A stretch of 64,000 nucleotides of DNA from Paenibacillus oceani (GTDB taxonomy: Bacteria; Bacillota; Bacilli; Paenibacillales; NBRC-103111): assembly GCF_014705615.1 (NCBI RefSeq), contig NZ_JACXJA010000019.1:118865-182864 (forward strand), given 5' to 3'. Both the position numbers and the translations under genes were made by a program. Shown here one piece after another: positions 43,597 through 51,660 of the stretch. Position 1 is the stretch's first letter, and the number at the start of each line of letters is the position of its first letter. Below the pieces are notes generated by a model that was not told the DNA's origin, ran no database searches, and saw only the letters and a list, made by a program, of their open reading frames with translations.

Positions 43597-44934
43597 ATGA
43601 GAGCAACTTCGTTCAAAATGAAAGGAACTGCTTTATTTCTGTGTTCGGCATTATTGGCTGCAGGCTGCGGCGGTCAGCAGGGCGGCAATCAGGGGGGCGA
43701 TCCGGCTGCGCCGGCTCCGGTGAAGAAGAAAGACCCTTATGAGATGTCGATCTACGCGCCGGGAGTGAGCGCCAAAGAATTCGACGACAGATGGAGAAAA
43801 ACGCTTGAAGCGAAGTTTCCGCACATCACGTTTAAATATACGACCAGCGGAAAAGGGAACAGTATCGCGGAGCTGGTGTCGCGCGGGGAAATCCCCGATC
43901 TGTACAGGCTGGATATTCCGACGATCCGGACCAATTATCTGGATATGGGACTCGCCTACGACTTGCGCGATTTGATCAAGCAGTACAAATACGACATGAA
44001 CCGTTTCAATAAAGTGTTTACGCAAGAAATTATCGACGTAATCGGATCGGGTGAAGTGTATGGCCTCCCGGTACCGCCGTATTTTCCGCAAGTGCTGTAT
44101 TATAACAAAGATCTGTTCGACAAGTTCGGAGTTCCGTATCCGAAGGACGGCATGACGCTGGACGAAGTTTACGAGCTCGCCAAGAAAATGAGCCGATCGG
44201 ACGGCGGTACGATATATCGCGGATTAAGCGCCAATACGATGGCCTTTATGCGCGACAATCCGATGTCGCTCCCGATTCTGGACCCGAAGGTGGACGGATT
44301 GTCCGGTATGGACAAATGGAAAGGGCTGTTCGAGACATTAAAACGGTTCTACGATATTCCGAACAACCAGATCGCCAAGACGGTCGCGGACGAGAACAAC
44401 GCGTTCAGCAAAGGGAATGTGGCGATGCAGATCAATCAGCACAACATCTACCTCATCATACCGCCGGAAGTAAACTGGGATATCGTCTCAGCTCCGCTGA
44501 TCAATGGCGCTCCGAAAATGATGGGGCAGCGCGGGCCGGCTTACTGGGCGATTACGAATCAGAGCAAGCATAAGGAAGATGCGTTCGAGGTGATGATGGA
44601 GATGCTGTCCGACGAAATCCAGATGCAGGATTCCAAAAATGGCATTCCAACGACTCTCGTGAAAAAGGAAATTATCGACGCGCTCGGCAAGGATCATCCG
44701 GTTTATGGCAAGAAAAACATGAAAGCGCTCACGACGCTTCCGCCGATTCCGGCAACGCCGAAACGGGACCCGGGGCTGGTGGACATTGCCCTCGGAACCC
44801 AGCAAAATACGATGTCTGGCCAGTTCCAGAAAGTGGCGACCAATCAGATGGACATTAATTCCGCTTTGCGGGAAGCCGACGAACTGCTGAAGAAGGCAAT
44901 TGCGGCAGAGAAGGAAAAGCAGGGGAAAAAGTAG
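43597..44934 (+). CDS. Solute-binding lipoprotein without permeases
   Basis: A 445-residue family-1 solute-binding protein. The signal ends in LLAAGC and is followed by a Gly/Gln-rich linker. YGLPVPPYFPQVLYYNKDLF and PYPKDGMTLDEVYELAKKM are close to the matching blocks of the lipoprotein at 7060. AGGGAGG precedes the ATG at 43597. The gene is alone, ending in a shared terminator. It is the third solute-binding lipoprotein in the window lacking transport partners. Confidence 0.87.
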   Translation: MRATSFKMKGTALFLCSALLAAGCGGQQGGNQGGDPAAPAPVKKKDPYEMSIYAPGVSAKEFDDRWRKTLEAKFPHITFKYTTSGKGNSIAELVSRGEIPDLYRLDIPTIRTNYLDMGLAYDLRDLIKQYKYDMNRFNKVFTQEIIDVIGSGEVYGLPVPPYFPQVLYYNKDLFDKFGVPYPKDGMTLDEVYELAKKMSRSDGGTIYRGLSANTMAFMRDNPMSLPILDPKVDGLSGMDKWKGLFETLKRFYDIPNNQIAKTVADENNAFSKGNVAMQINQHNIYLIIPPEVNWDIVSAPLINGAPKMMGQRGPAYWAITNQSKHKEDAFEVMMEMLSDEIQMQDSKNGIPTTLVKKEIIDALGKDHPVYGKKNMKALTTLPPIPATPKRDPGLVDIALGTQQNTMSGQFQKVATNQMDINSALREADELLKKAIAAEKEKQGKK

Positions 44935-45027
44935 GGTTAGACGATACTCGCCTGATCCGGGATGGAATGGGGGACGGCCCGGCTGACAATCCGGCGGCCC
45001 CTGAATGGCTGTTCGCCCAACAACATC

Positions 45028-45064
45028 AAAAGGCGCGCTCTCACGAGCCTGCGCCTTTTTCCTT
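45028..45064. terminator. Bidirectional terminator
   Basis: AAAAGGCGC (45028-45036) pairs with GCGCCTTTT (45051-45059). It overlaps the last codons of the converging membrane protein gene and serves both genes. Confidence 0.8.
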
Positions 45065-45586
45065 TTTGGGCCAGATCAAATAGCTGAAGGCGAAGGCAAG
45101 ATCGATCACAAGCACGATCGACCAGACGCGGATCGTACCGGATAACGCTGCCGTGCGGCTATCGTCGCCGGTAAACAAAACGATGGCGAATAACAGAACT
45201 ACACCGATGATCCATGCGACGCCATGACGGAGCGACTGGCCGATCTGGTGGCGGGCGTGAGCCGAGCCGTACTTCGGCGCCTTCACCGGCTCCGGTCCTC
45301 CGGCAAACCGGTGTGCAAACCGGACGTCCGCCCATCTTACCATCTGATGGCCGAAGGCGATGGAGACGCCGATATAGATGGCGGCCGCGCCGTGAGCGAC
45401 ACCCGCTGTGGCGCCGTTCCGCAGGTCGATCACAGTGGCGATCAGCAGGGCGAGGTCGACGAGCGGTGTGCACAACAGCAGAAGGCCGCCCAGACGTTTG
45501 CGATTCCATACGTACCGGCACAACAAGCCGGCGAGGACGAATATCCAAAATCCGATTTCACAAGCGACAATAAAGGCTGCAATCAT
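45041..45586 (-). CDS. Integral membrane protein, unknown function
   Basis: A 181-residue protein with six predicted transmembrane helices and short loops; a basic loop with KAPKYGSAHARHQIGQ lies in the middle. AGGAG lies 9 nt before the ATG. It is divergent from a TetR regulator, with an inverted repeat between them, so it is the likely target of that regulator. It may be an efflux or stress-related protein. It vaguely recalls Bacillus YmcC, but this is not certain. Confidence 0.72.
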   Translation of the reverse strand: MIAAFIVACEIGFWIFVLAGLLCRYVWNRKRLGGLLLLCTPLVDLALLIATVIDLRNGATAGVAHGAAAIYIGVSIAFGHQMVRWADVRFAHRFAGGPEPVKAPKYGSAHARHQIGQSLRHGVAWIIGVVLLFAIVLFTGDDSRTAALSGTIRVWSIVLVIDLAFAFSYLIWPKKEKGAGS

Positions 45587-45621
45587 AGAAAATGACTCCT
45601 AACAACGTGTGAATTTATTTA

Positions 45622-45683
45622 ATACAACTGTATTATAACGTTATTTTAGCACGGTTGTATCATAAAAACAACGGTGATATAAT
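45622..45683 (+). promoter_or_regulatory. TetR promoter and candidate operators
   Basis: ATACAACTGT (45622-45631) and ACGGTTGTAT (45651-45660) form an inverted repeat with one mismatch. TTGTAT (45655-45660), 17 bp, TATAAT (45678-45683) is a promoter for the TetR gene, with the -35 inside the right operator half. A TATAAT on the minus strand (45632-45637) may serve the membrane protein gene. Confidence 0.7.
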
Positions 45684-45689
45684 CAACTC

Positions 45690-46292
45690 ATGCCTAAAAT
45701 AGTCGATCATGAGAAACGTCGTGTTTTGCTCGCGGAAGCGGCTTGGCGCGTCATACGCCGCGTCGGAATAGACGGGGTGTCCGTCCGCAACGTAGCGGAA
45801 GAGGCGGGGATGTCGCTTGGTTCCCTGCGGCACTATTTTACGACCCAGTCGGAGCTGCTCGCCTTCTCGATGCGGCTTGTTTCCGATCGGGTCTATGAGC
45901 GTATAACGAAAACGTCATGGTCCGGGGACCCCCGTCAAGATATGGAGAACATCATTGCGGAGCTCGTGCCGCTGGACGATGAAAGGCTGGCGGAATGCGA
46001 GGTGTGGATGGCTTTCGCGGGCAAAGCGGTGGCCGACCCGTCATTGAAATCGTTGAACCGGGAAATCTACGATTCCCTGCGCAATCTGTTCCGGATGTTT
46101 ATCGCCACCTTGGCGGAGAAGGGGATGATGAAGCCCGGCGTGAACGAGGAGCTGGAGGCGGAGAAGCTGTTCGCTTTGGTAGACGGTCTCGTCGTACACG
46201 GCGTCATCTGCCCGGACGAGGTTACGAGAGAGCGTATTGCTGCGGTCGTATCTGATTACTTTGACCATTTGCTGCAGCCCGGGCCGAGCTGA
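45690..46292 (+). CDS. TetR family regulator, probably leaderless mRNA
   Basis: A 200-residue TetR/AcrR regulator. The helix-turn-helix region is VSVRNVAEEAGMSLGSLRHY (residues 31-50), followed by a helical ligand-binding domain. The start fixed by the family (MPKIVDHEKRRVLL) is the ATG at 45690, which lies only 7 nt after the TATAAT box, so the predicted first transcribed base is the A of the start codon. There is no ribosome binding site. It probably represses itself and the divergent membrane protein gene. Confidence 0.88.
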   Translation: MPKIVDHEKRRVLLAEAAWRVIRRVGIDGVSVRNVAEEAGMSLGSLRHYFTTQSELLAFSMRLVSDRVYERITKTSWSGDPRQDMENIIAELVPLDDERLAECEVWMAFAGKAVADPSLKSLNREIYDSLRNLFRMFIATLAEKGMMKPGVNEELEAEKLFALVDGLVVHGVICPDEVTRERIAAVVSDYFDHLLQPGPS

Positions 46293-46342
46293 TAAAAAAA
46301 CAACAAACGAACGCCTTGAAGTCCGGGCGGCTTCGTTTGTTG
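46293..46342 (-). terminator. Hairpin terminator on the minus strand
   Basis: CAACAAACGAA (46301-46311) pairs with TTCGTTTGTTG (46332-46342); the minus strand then runs into seven T. It should stop transcription from the BNR-4 operon, and it abuts the TetR stop. Confidence 0.7.
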
Positions 46343-46472
46343 CGGAAAGGCGTCTTGCGATTCCCATAAAAGCCGGCTAACGGCAGCTACGCGGGGACAT
46401 GAGAGCCCTTGATTTCGACCAAAGCGGACCGATTGCTGCTTGGCTTGGGCCGGGGGCCTTGGAGCGGGATTT

Positions 46473-46516
46473 ACCAAGAGGACCGTCCGGAAGCAACGTC
46501 CGGACGTCCTCTTGGT
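46473..46516. other. Long hairpin downstream of the BNR-4 gene
   Basis: ACCAAGAGGACCGTCCGG (46473-46490) pairs with CCGGACGTCCTCTTGGT (46500-46516), with one bulge. No T-run follows on either strand, so it may protect mRNA 3' ends rather than stop transcription. Confidence 0.6.
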
Positions 46517-46562
46517 ATGCAATTCAAGGCGTGTCCAATCCAGAGCCGGGCATAATTGCCTG

Positions 46563-47801
46563 CTATCGGTGCAGACTTTCCCCTGGCTTCACCAGCGTCA
46601 TCTGAAGCGACGTCCGGTAATCCGTAAAGTGGATGTAATCGCCGCTCATCCACAACAGAAGTGCCTCGTCGTCGCTGTAGTTACGGGCGAGGAACGGCCG
46701 GACCTGATTCGAGGACGAGCCCGACGTAACGGGGGCAGACGTCCATGTCCGCCCGTGATCGGCCGTATGCCGCCGCTCAATCTCGAACACGCCGTTCACC
46801 GGGCGGGACAAATAGACGGTGTCCGGGCTCCGGGAATCGAGGACAATGCCTCCGGAGTAATACGTTTCCGTTTCCTTTTTGCCTTCCGGTGTTTGCGGAA
46901 ACCACGCTCCGGCGGAGGCGATTTCATTCGTTTCCCATCGTCCGCCGTTCCATATGCTGTAATAGTAACGATGATCCGTCTCAGAGACGAATACGGCGTA
47001 TACGATGACCGGATGGCCTTCCCGGTCGAACGAGACGTCCCAGATCCAGGCGTTGCGGCCTTCGGCCTTGCCGTCGTAGACGACGTCAAGCTCGGACAGC
47101 TTCAAGGGCAGCCCGGAGGCGGGCTTCACCTTCGTGCCGTCCGCTTTGTAATAAGCGCCGTCGCGGTAACGGGCATAGTAGATGCTGTTGTGCGGCTCCA
47201 CATTCGGATGACCGTCGGTAGAGGCGAAATGAATCGTATTCTCGCCGTTCGAGGCATAACGGATGTACGGGCGCTGCCCTTCGTCCATAATCAGCGTTTG
47301 CGCTTCGGACCAGTCGTGCTCGTATAACGAGGAGCTTACGCTAAAGTTCGGCTTGAAGTTGCCGCCGCGCCAAAATAAATAAAACAATCGCTCTTGGCGC
47401 AAATAAATCGGGGTCGGATACGTATACCCTTTCTTTCCTTCCGTATTGGCGGGCAGCAGATGCTCCGCTCCGAGCGAGGACAACTCCTCGCTTGTTTCCG
47501 TCGTCCGGTAATACATAGCCGATCCGTTGTGCGCCGAATAAAAGATCGTGATCCTGCCCCGGTCGTCGACATACAGCGAAGGATTGGCATGATCGTCCTT
47601 CTGCAGCCCGGGCTTTACAACGACCGATTCGGCCGCGCCCGTGCGATGGTCGTAAACCCCCGCCATCACGTCCCCTTGCGCGGTAAGCCAGCCTACGTAC
47701 GTTCTCCGGTGCTTTCCTTCATAATAAACGGCCCGGGGATCAGCGAAAAAGCACCAGGCGCCGTCGGCCGCAAATTGCGCGGAATAACGCTCCTCCATCA
47801 T
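46563..47801 (-). CDS. BNR-4 repeat protein, probable polysaccharide-active enzyme
   Basis: A 412-residue protein of the BNR_4 type, with repeated beta-propeller strands (IYYARYRDGAYYKADG; HRYYYSIWNGGRWETNE). Families with this fold include ulvan and other polysaccharide lyases and sialidase-like hydrolases. There is no signal peptide, so it may act on oligosaccharides taken up by the adjacent importer. AAGGAGG lies before two successive ATGs (47801 and 47798). It is the last gene of the importer operon. Confidence 0.78.
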   Translation of the reverse strand: MMEERYSAQFAADGAWCFFADPRAVYYEGKHRRTYVGWLTAQGDVMAGVYDHRTGAAESVVVKPGLQKDDHANPSLYVDDRGRITIFYSAHNGSAMYYRTTETSEELSSLGAEHLLPANTEGKKGYTYPTPIYLRQERLFYLFWRGGNFKPNFSVSSSLYEHDWSEAQTLIMDEGQRPYIRYASNGENTIHFASTDGHPNVEPHNSIYYARYRDGAYYKADGTKVKPASGLPLKLSELDVVYDGKAEGRNAWIWDVSFDREGHPVIVYAVFVSETDHRYYYSIWNGGRWETNEIASAGAWFPQTPEGKKETETYYSGGIVLDSRSPDTVYLSRPVNGVFEIERRHTADHGRTWTSAPVTSGSSSNQVRPFLARNYSDDEALLLWMSGDYIHFTDYRTSLQMTLVKPGESLHR

Positions 47802-47852
47802 GACTTCCTCCTTGGATTCGATAGATCGTGTCCTTGGGCTGCGGAAACCGGA

Positions 47853-47891
47853 ACGCCATGAAGGTAGGCAACGGTGCTCCCTTCATGGCGT
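47853..47891 (-). other. Intercistronic hairpin after the binding protein gene
   Basis: ACGCCATGAAGG (47853-47864) pairs perfectly with CCTTCATGGCGT (47880-47891). There is no T-run. Hairpins of this kind often stabilise upstream binding-protein mRNA. Confidence 0.6.
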
Positions 47892-47924
47892 CCTTTCCTC
47901 ATTATTATAAGCGCTGGGCGACGA

Positions 47925-49433
47925 TTAGCGAAGCCTATCGTACGCTTTCTGCGTAATTTTCATCAGCTCGTCCAGCCCCAGCTTATTCGCCTCCGCGACA
48001 TACTGGTCCCACTGATCGAGGCTGCGTTCGCCCAGAATGAACCGGGTCAACTGCTCGTTGCGGTGCTTGTCGATGGCGGCCTGCAGCAACGACACGTTAG
48101 CCAGCTCGTCCTCCGCATATTGCGGCTTCACGCGGTAGATGCTGTCGTGCTTGCGCGCCTGCGTGTAAGCGTCTCTCTGCTCCTGCGTCGCCGGAACGAG
48201 GTGGGCGTCGTAATCGAACCACATGTAGGTGGCGTTGGTCGCCAGACCGGTCTTTTTGCGAACGTCGGTAACGTCGAGATATTCCGCACGCAGCTTCTTG
48301 TTTCCGTTCTCGTATACTTCTCCTTCTTTTCCCCAACTGAGCAGCTGTTTCGCTTCTTCGCTGTAGAACCAGTCGTAGGTTGCGAGCGCCTGCTTGATTT
48401 TCGGGGAACGGGAGGAGATCGCCAAGCCCGATTCGAGAACGTGCGTATACGGATTCACCTTGAAGCCCGGAACGCCTTCCGGAGGCGTCATGTAAGCGAG
48501 ATTGAAGCTTGGGTTCGTCTGGCGCATCGGAATGTTGAACAGGTCGAGACGGCCGATAAAATCGAGAATGAGGAACGTCTGGTTGTTGGACACCATGTTC
48601 TGCCACTGCTGGACGTTAACCGTCAGCCAATCCGGCGGCATTAACCCTTCCTTATGCATCCGGTGGAAAAATTCGATCATCTTCTTAAAGCTGTCTTCGG
48701 TAGGGCCGTAACGGGCCTTGCCGGTTTTCTCGTCGAGGAAAAACGTGTTATGGGTGCCGAACTGGGCGGCGGTGAAGCCGAGAATCCCAAGGTTGCTGCC
48801 GCTGCGGAACGAGAACGGATAGCTGCCCGGATACAGCTCCTTCAGTTTTTTGGCGACCGTAATCAGCTCGTCGTAGTTGGTCGGAGCGGCCAGGCCGTGC
48901 TTCTTGAACACATCTTCGCGGTACATCCAGATCGAACGGTTCGTCTCGCCGAACCCTTCGTTAGGCAGCATATACATCGCGCCGTTGGCGGCGAGCGACG
49001 ACTGGGTAATCTCCGGGTATTTCTTCATCCATGCTTGCAGGTTCGGCATGCTGTCCTTGTACTCGAGAATGTTGACGAGCGCTCCCTGCTGGCCGAATTT
49101 ATTGGCGTCCAACCGGCTGGAGAAGTAGGTGACATCCGGCATATTGCCCGAAGCGATATTCAGATTGATCGTATCGTTCAGAGCGCCCGATGGAAGCTGG
49201 ACCTGGAAGCTGGCTCCGGTTTTCTCCTCGATCCATTTCCAGACCGGCCAGTCTTTGTTGTAAGGCCAGTTCGGGTGGTCGGCCATCAGCAGGGTGAACG
49301 TGTTTTTCGATTTCTCTGCAGGAGTCCCGCTGCCCTCCGTCGCTGGAGGCGTTTCCGCTGCCTTTCCTCCGCATGCGGCCAGAAGTGAAGCGCATAAAGC
49401 GATGATTCCGGCGGACGTATACCCTTTTTTCAT
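47925..49433 (-). CDS. LplA-type solute-binding lipoprotein
   Basis: A 502-residue binding protein of the long LplA/YtcQ class. The signal ends in LLAACG, with a short Gly/Thr/Pro linker. FTLLMADHPNWPYNKDWPVW begins the mature ligand domain. The ATG at 49433 follows AGGAGAGG; a longer frame to 49478 has no such site. It lies downstream of two permease genes on the same strand. A sugar or oligosaccharide is the likely ligand, shared with the BNR-4 protein. Confidence 0.9.
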   Translation of the reverse strand: MKKGYTSAGIIALCASLLAACGGKAAETPPATEGSGTPAEKSKNTFTLLMADHPNWPYNKDWPVWKWIEEKTGASFQVQLPSGALNDTINLNIASGNMPDVTYFSSRLDANKFGQQGALVNILEYKDSMPNLQAWMKKYPEITQSSLAANGAMYMLPNEGFGETNRSIWMYREDVFKKHGLAAPTNYDELITVAKKLKELYPGSYPFSFRSGSNLGILGFTAAQFGTHNTFFLDEKTGKARYGPTEDSFKKMIEFFHRMHKEGLMPPDWLTVNVQQWQNMVSNNQTFLILDFIGRLDLFNIPMRQTNPSFNLAYMTPPEGVPGFKVNPYTHVLESGLAISSRSPKIKQALATYDWFYSEEAKQLLSWGKEGEVYENGNKKLRAEYLDVTDVRKKTGLATNATYMWFDYDAHLVPATQEQRDAYTQARKHDSIYRVKPQYAEDELANVSLLQAAIDKHRNEQLTRFILGERSLDQWDQYVAEANKLGLDELMKITQKAYDRLR

Positions 49434-49515
49434 GAAGTAACCTCTCCTTTTTTTAGGTCGATCTGTTTGTTTCCCCATGCCATGCCAGTGTGGAAAGCTA
49501 AGTCTGGATGTATCG

Positions 49516-50379
49516 TTACCCCTTGACCGCCCCGATCATTACGCCTTTGACGAAATATTTCTGCAGGAACGGGTAGATCAGGAGAATGGGAACGGTGGAT
49601 ACCATAATTGTCGCGTACTTGAGCGATTCCTCCAGCACGACATTGTCGCCGATCGCCGCGGCGTCGGCCTGATTCACCTGGCCGGCCAGCACGATATTGC
49701 GCAGAATGACTTGAAGCGGGAACAGATCCGGATCGCGCAAATACAGCAGCGGCAGCATAAAGTTGTTCCATAGCCCGACGGCGTAAAACAGCCCGATCGT
49801 AGCGAAGACGGCTTGAGACAAAGGAACGACGATGCGGAAAAACACGCCGATATCGTTCAGGCCGTCGATCCGCCCCGACTCCTCGAGCTCAACCGGAATG
49901 CCGGAGAAAAACGTGCGCATAATGAGCAGGTTCCAGGTGCTGACCGCTCCGGGCAGGACGATGCCCCACACCGTATCCATCACTCCGAGCTCCTTCACGA
50001 CGAGAAACGTCGGAATCATCCCGCCGCTGAAAAACATCGTAAAAATGATGACCAGCGTAAAGCCGCGATGAAACAGCATCGTTTTTTTGGCGAGCGCGTA
50101 AGCGCCGAGCGAAGTGATCACCAGCGAGATCACGGTGCCGAGCGTCACGTATACGATCGTATTCCAGTACGCCTTGCCGATGCGGGGATCGCTCAGCACC
50201 AACTTGTACGTTTCGAGCTGGAAGCCTTTCGGAAACCAGCTGACTTCCCCCTTGAGCACGTGAATGCTGCTGCTAAGCGATACGGCGCCCATATGCACGA
50301 ACGGATACAGCGTGACGACAACGAGGCCGAGCAGAATGATCGTATTCACTACGGAAAATAACGTAATTTTGCGTTTCAA
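49516..50379 (-). CDS. Carbohydrate ABC transporter permease, LplC/YtcP type
   Basis: A 287-residue permease with six transmembrane helices. The EAA-like loop appears as ELEESGRIDGLNDIG near residue 175. It pairs with the LplB-type permease upstream. As usual for this class, no ATPase gene is present; a shared MsmX-type ATPase elsewhere is likely. It begins 12 bp after the upstream permease. Confidence 0.92.
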   Translation of the reverse strand: MKRKITLFSVVNTIILLGLVVVTLYPFVHMGAVSLSSSIHVLKGEVSWFPKGFQLETYKLVLSDPRIGKAYWNTIVYVTLGTVISLVITSLGAYALAKKTMLFHRGFTLVIIFTMFFSGGMIPTFLVVKELGVMDTVWGIVLPGAVSTWNLLIMRTFFSGIPVELEESGRIDGLNDIGVFFRIVVPLSQAVFATIGLFYAVGLWNNFMLPLLYLRDPDLFPLQVILRNIVLAGQVNQADAAAIGDNVVLEESLKYATIMVSTVPILLIYPFLQKYFVKGVMIGAVKG

Positions 50380-50391
50380 GCAAATTCCTCC

Positions 50392-51363
50392 TTACCACAA
50401 GCTCGTCTCCGACATCCGGCGGCTCAAAGCGTTGGCACTGTAAATGAAGATCAGGCAAATCACTCCGGTGAACATATCGATGGCGGCCGCATAGCTGAAG
50501 TTGCCGTTGATGAGTCCGGTCCGGTACACGTAGGTGCTTAAGATGTCCGCAGTGGAATAGGTGGCCGGATTGTACAGCAGGAACACCTTCTCGAAGCCGA
50601 TCTCCAGAACGCGCCCTACGTTCAGAATGAACAGGATAATAATCGCAGGGGCGATTCCCGGAAGCGTCACGTTCCACAGCTTGTTCCAGCGGCTGGCGCC
50701 GTCGATATCGGCGGCCTCGTACAGAGCCGGGTCGATGGAGGTGAGGGCGGCCAAATAAATGATCGTCTCCCAGCCCACATGCTGCCAAATTTCCGAGGTG
50801 ACGTAAATCGAGCGGAACAATTCCGGATTGACCATAAAATGAATCGGCGTAAACCCGAGTGATTCGATAATTTTGTTCACCATTCCGCCCGAGGGGGAAA
50901 GGAACATGATGACCATACCGGCCACGACCACATTGGAAATGAAGTGCGGCAAGTAGCTGACCGTCTGGACGAACCGTTTGAACAACGCCTGCTTCACTTC
51001 GTTCAGCAGCAGGGCGAGTAGGATCGGCGCGGGAAATCCGAACACCAGCTTGTACAAGCCGAGCAAAAACGTATTGCGCAGCAAAATCCAGAAGTCCGGG
51101 CTTTTGAAAAACATTTCGTAATATTTGAAACCGACCCACTTGCTCTCCAAAATGCCTTTGTACAGGTTGTAATCTTTAAACGAAATAACGATGCCGCCCA
51201 TCGGCAAATATTTGAAGATCAAATAATAGAGGAAGCATGGCAAAAACATCAGCAGCAAATATTTGCTTTGCACCGCTTTCTTCCATATCGTACGGCCCCG
51301 TTTCGGCTTGAGGGGCGTGTGCGCTTCCGGCCATTGGGCGGCGGCCGAGCCGGCATTGTTCAT
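50392..51363 (-). CDS. ABC transporter permease, LplB/YteP type
   Basis: A 323-residue permease with six helices, and an N-terminal basic extension. YLPMGGIVISFKDYN near residue 68 and LYEAADIDGASRWNKLW in the EAA loop are typical of LplB proteins. It is the first gene of the four-gene operon; a cre-like inverted repeat lies 45 bp upstream. GGAGG precedes the ATG. Confidence 0.93.
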   Translation of the reverse strand: MNNAGSAAAQWPEAHTPLKPKRGRTIWKKAVQSKYLLLMFLPCFLYYLIFKYLPMGGIVISFKDYNLYKGILESKWVGFKYYEMFFKSPDFWILLRNTFLLGLYKLVFGFPAPILLALLLNEVKQALFKRFVQTVSYLPHFISNVVVAGMVIMFLSPSGGMVNKIIESLGFTPIHFMVNPELFRSIYVTSEIWQHVGWETIIYLAALTSIDPALYEAADIDGASRWNKLWNVTLPGIAPAIIILFILNVGRVLEIGFEKVFLLYNPATYSTADILSTYVYRTGLINGNFSYAAAIDMFTGVICLIFIYSANALSRRMSETSLW

Positions 51364-51407
51364 CTGGCAGGTCCTCCCGTCTTTCTATTGGTGTATGTTG
51401 CCCGGCA

Positions 51408-51425
51408 GGTGCAAACGCTTGCACC
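51408..51425 (-). promoter_or_regulatory. cre-like or LacI-like operator upstream of the importer operon
   Basis: GGTGCAAACGCTTGCACC has 7-bp perfect arms around ACGC. It fits the degenerate CcpA consensus WTGNAANCGNWNNCW at all but the first position. It lies 45-62 bp before the permease start, between the operon and its AraC regulator. Confidence 0.55.
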
Positions 51426-51660
51426 GTTTCTGACGCCCTTATCTTAGCATCGGCGGCCACCGGAAGGAAACGATAGCTATTCCGTATCTTCCACTATTTT
51501 GCGAAATCCGTAAATAAGATCAGTTTTCGAAAAATTGCATATTCCGTTTTAACGCGCCGCCCTTTCAGTACGGGGCTTTGTCATGTATGATGGTACATAC
51601 AAGTAGAGAAAGAATAGATCGATAACATCCTGTTTTTTGCCCGGGGGTCGAACAAGTGTG

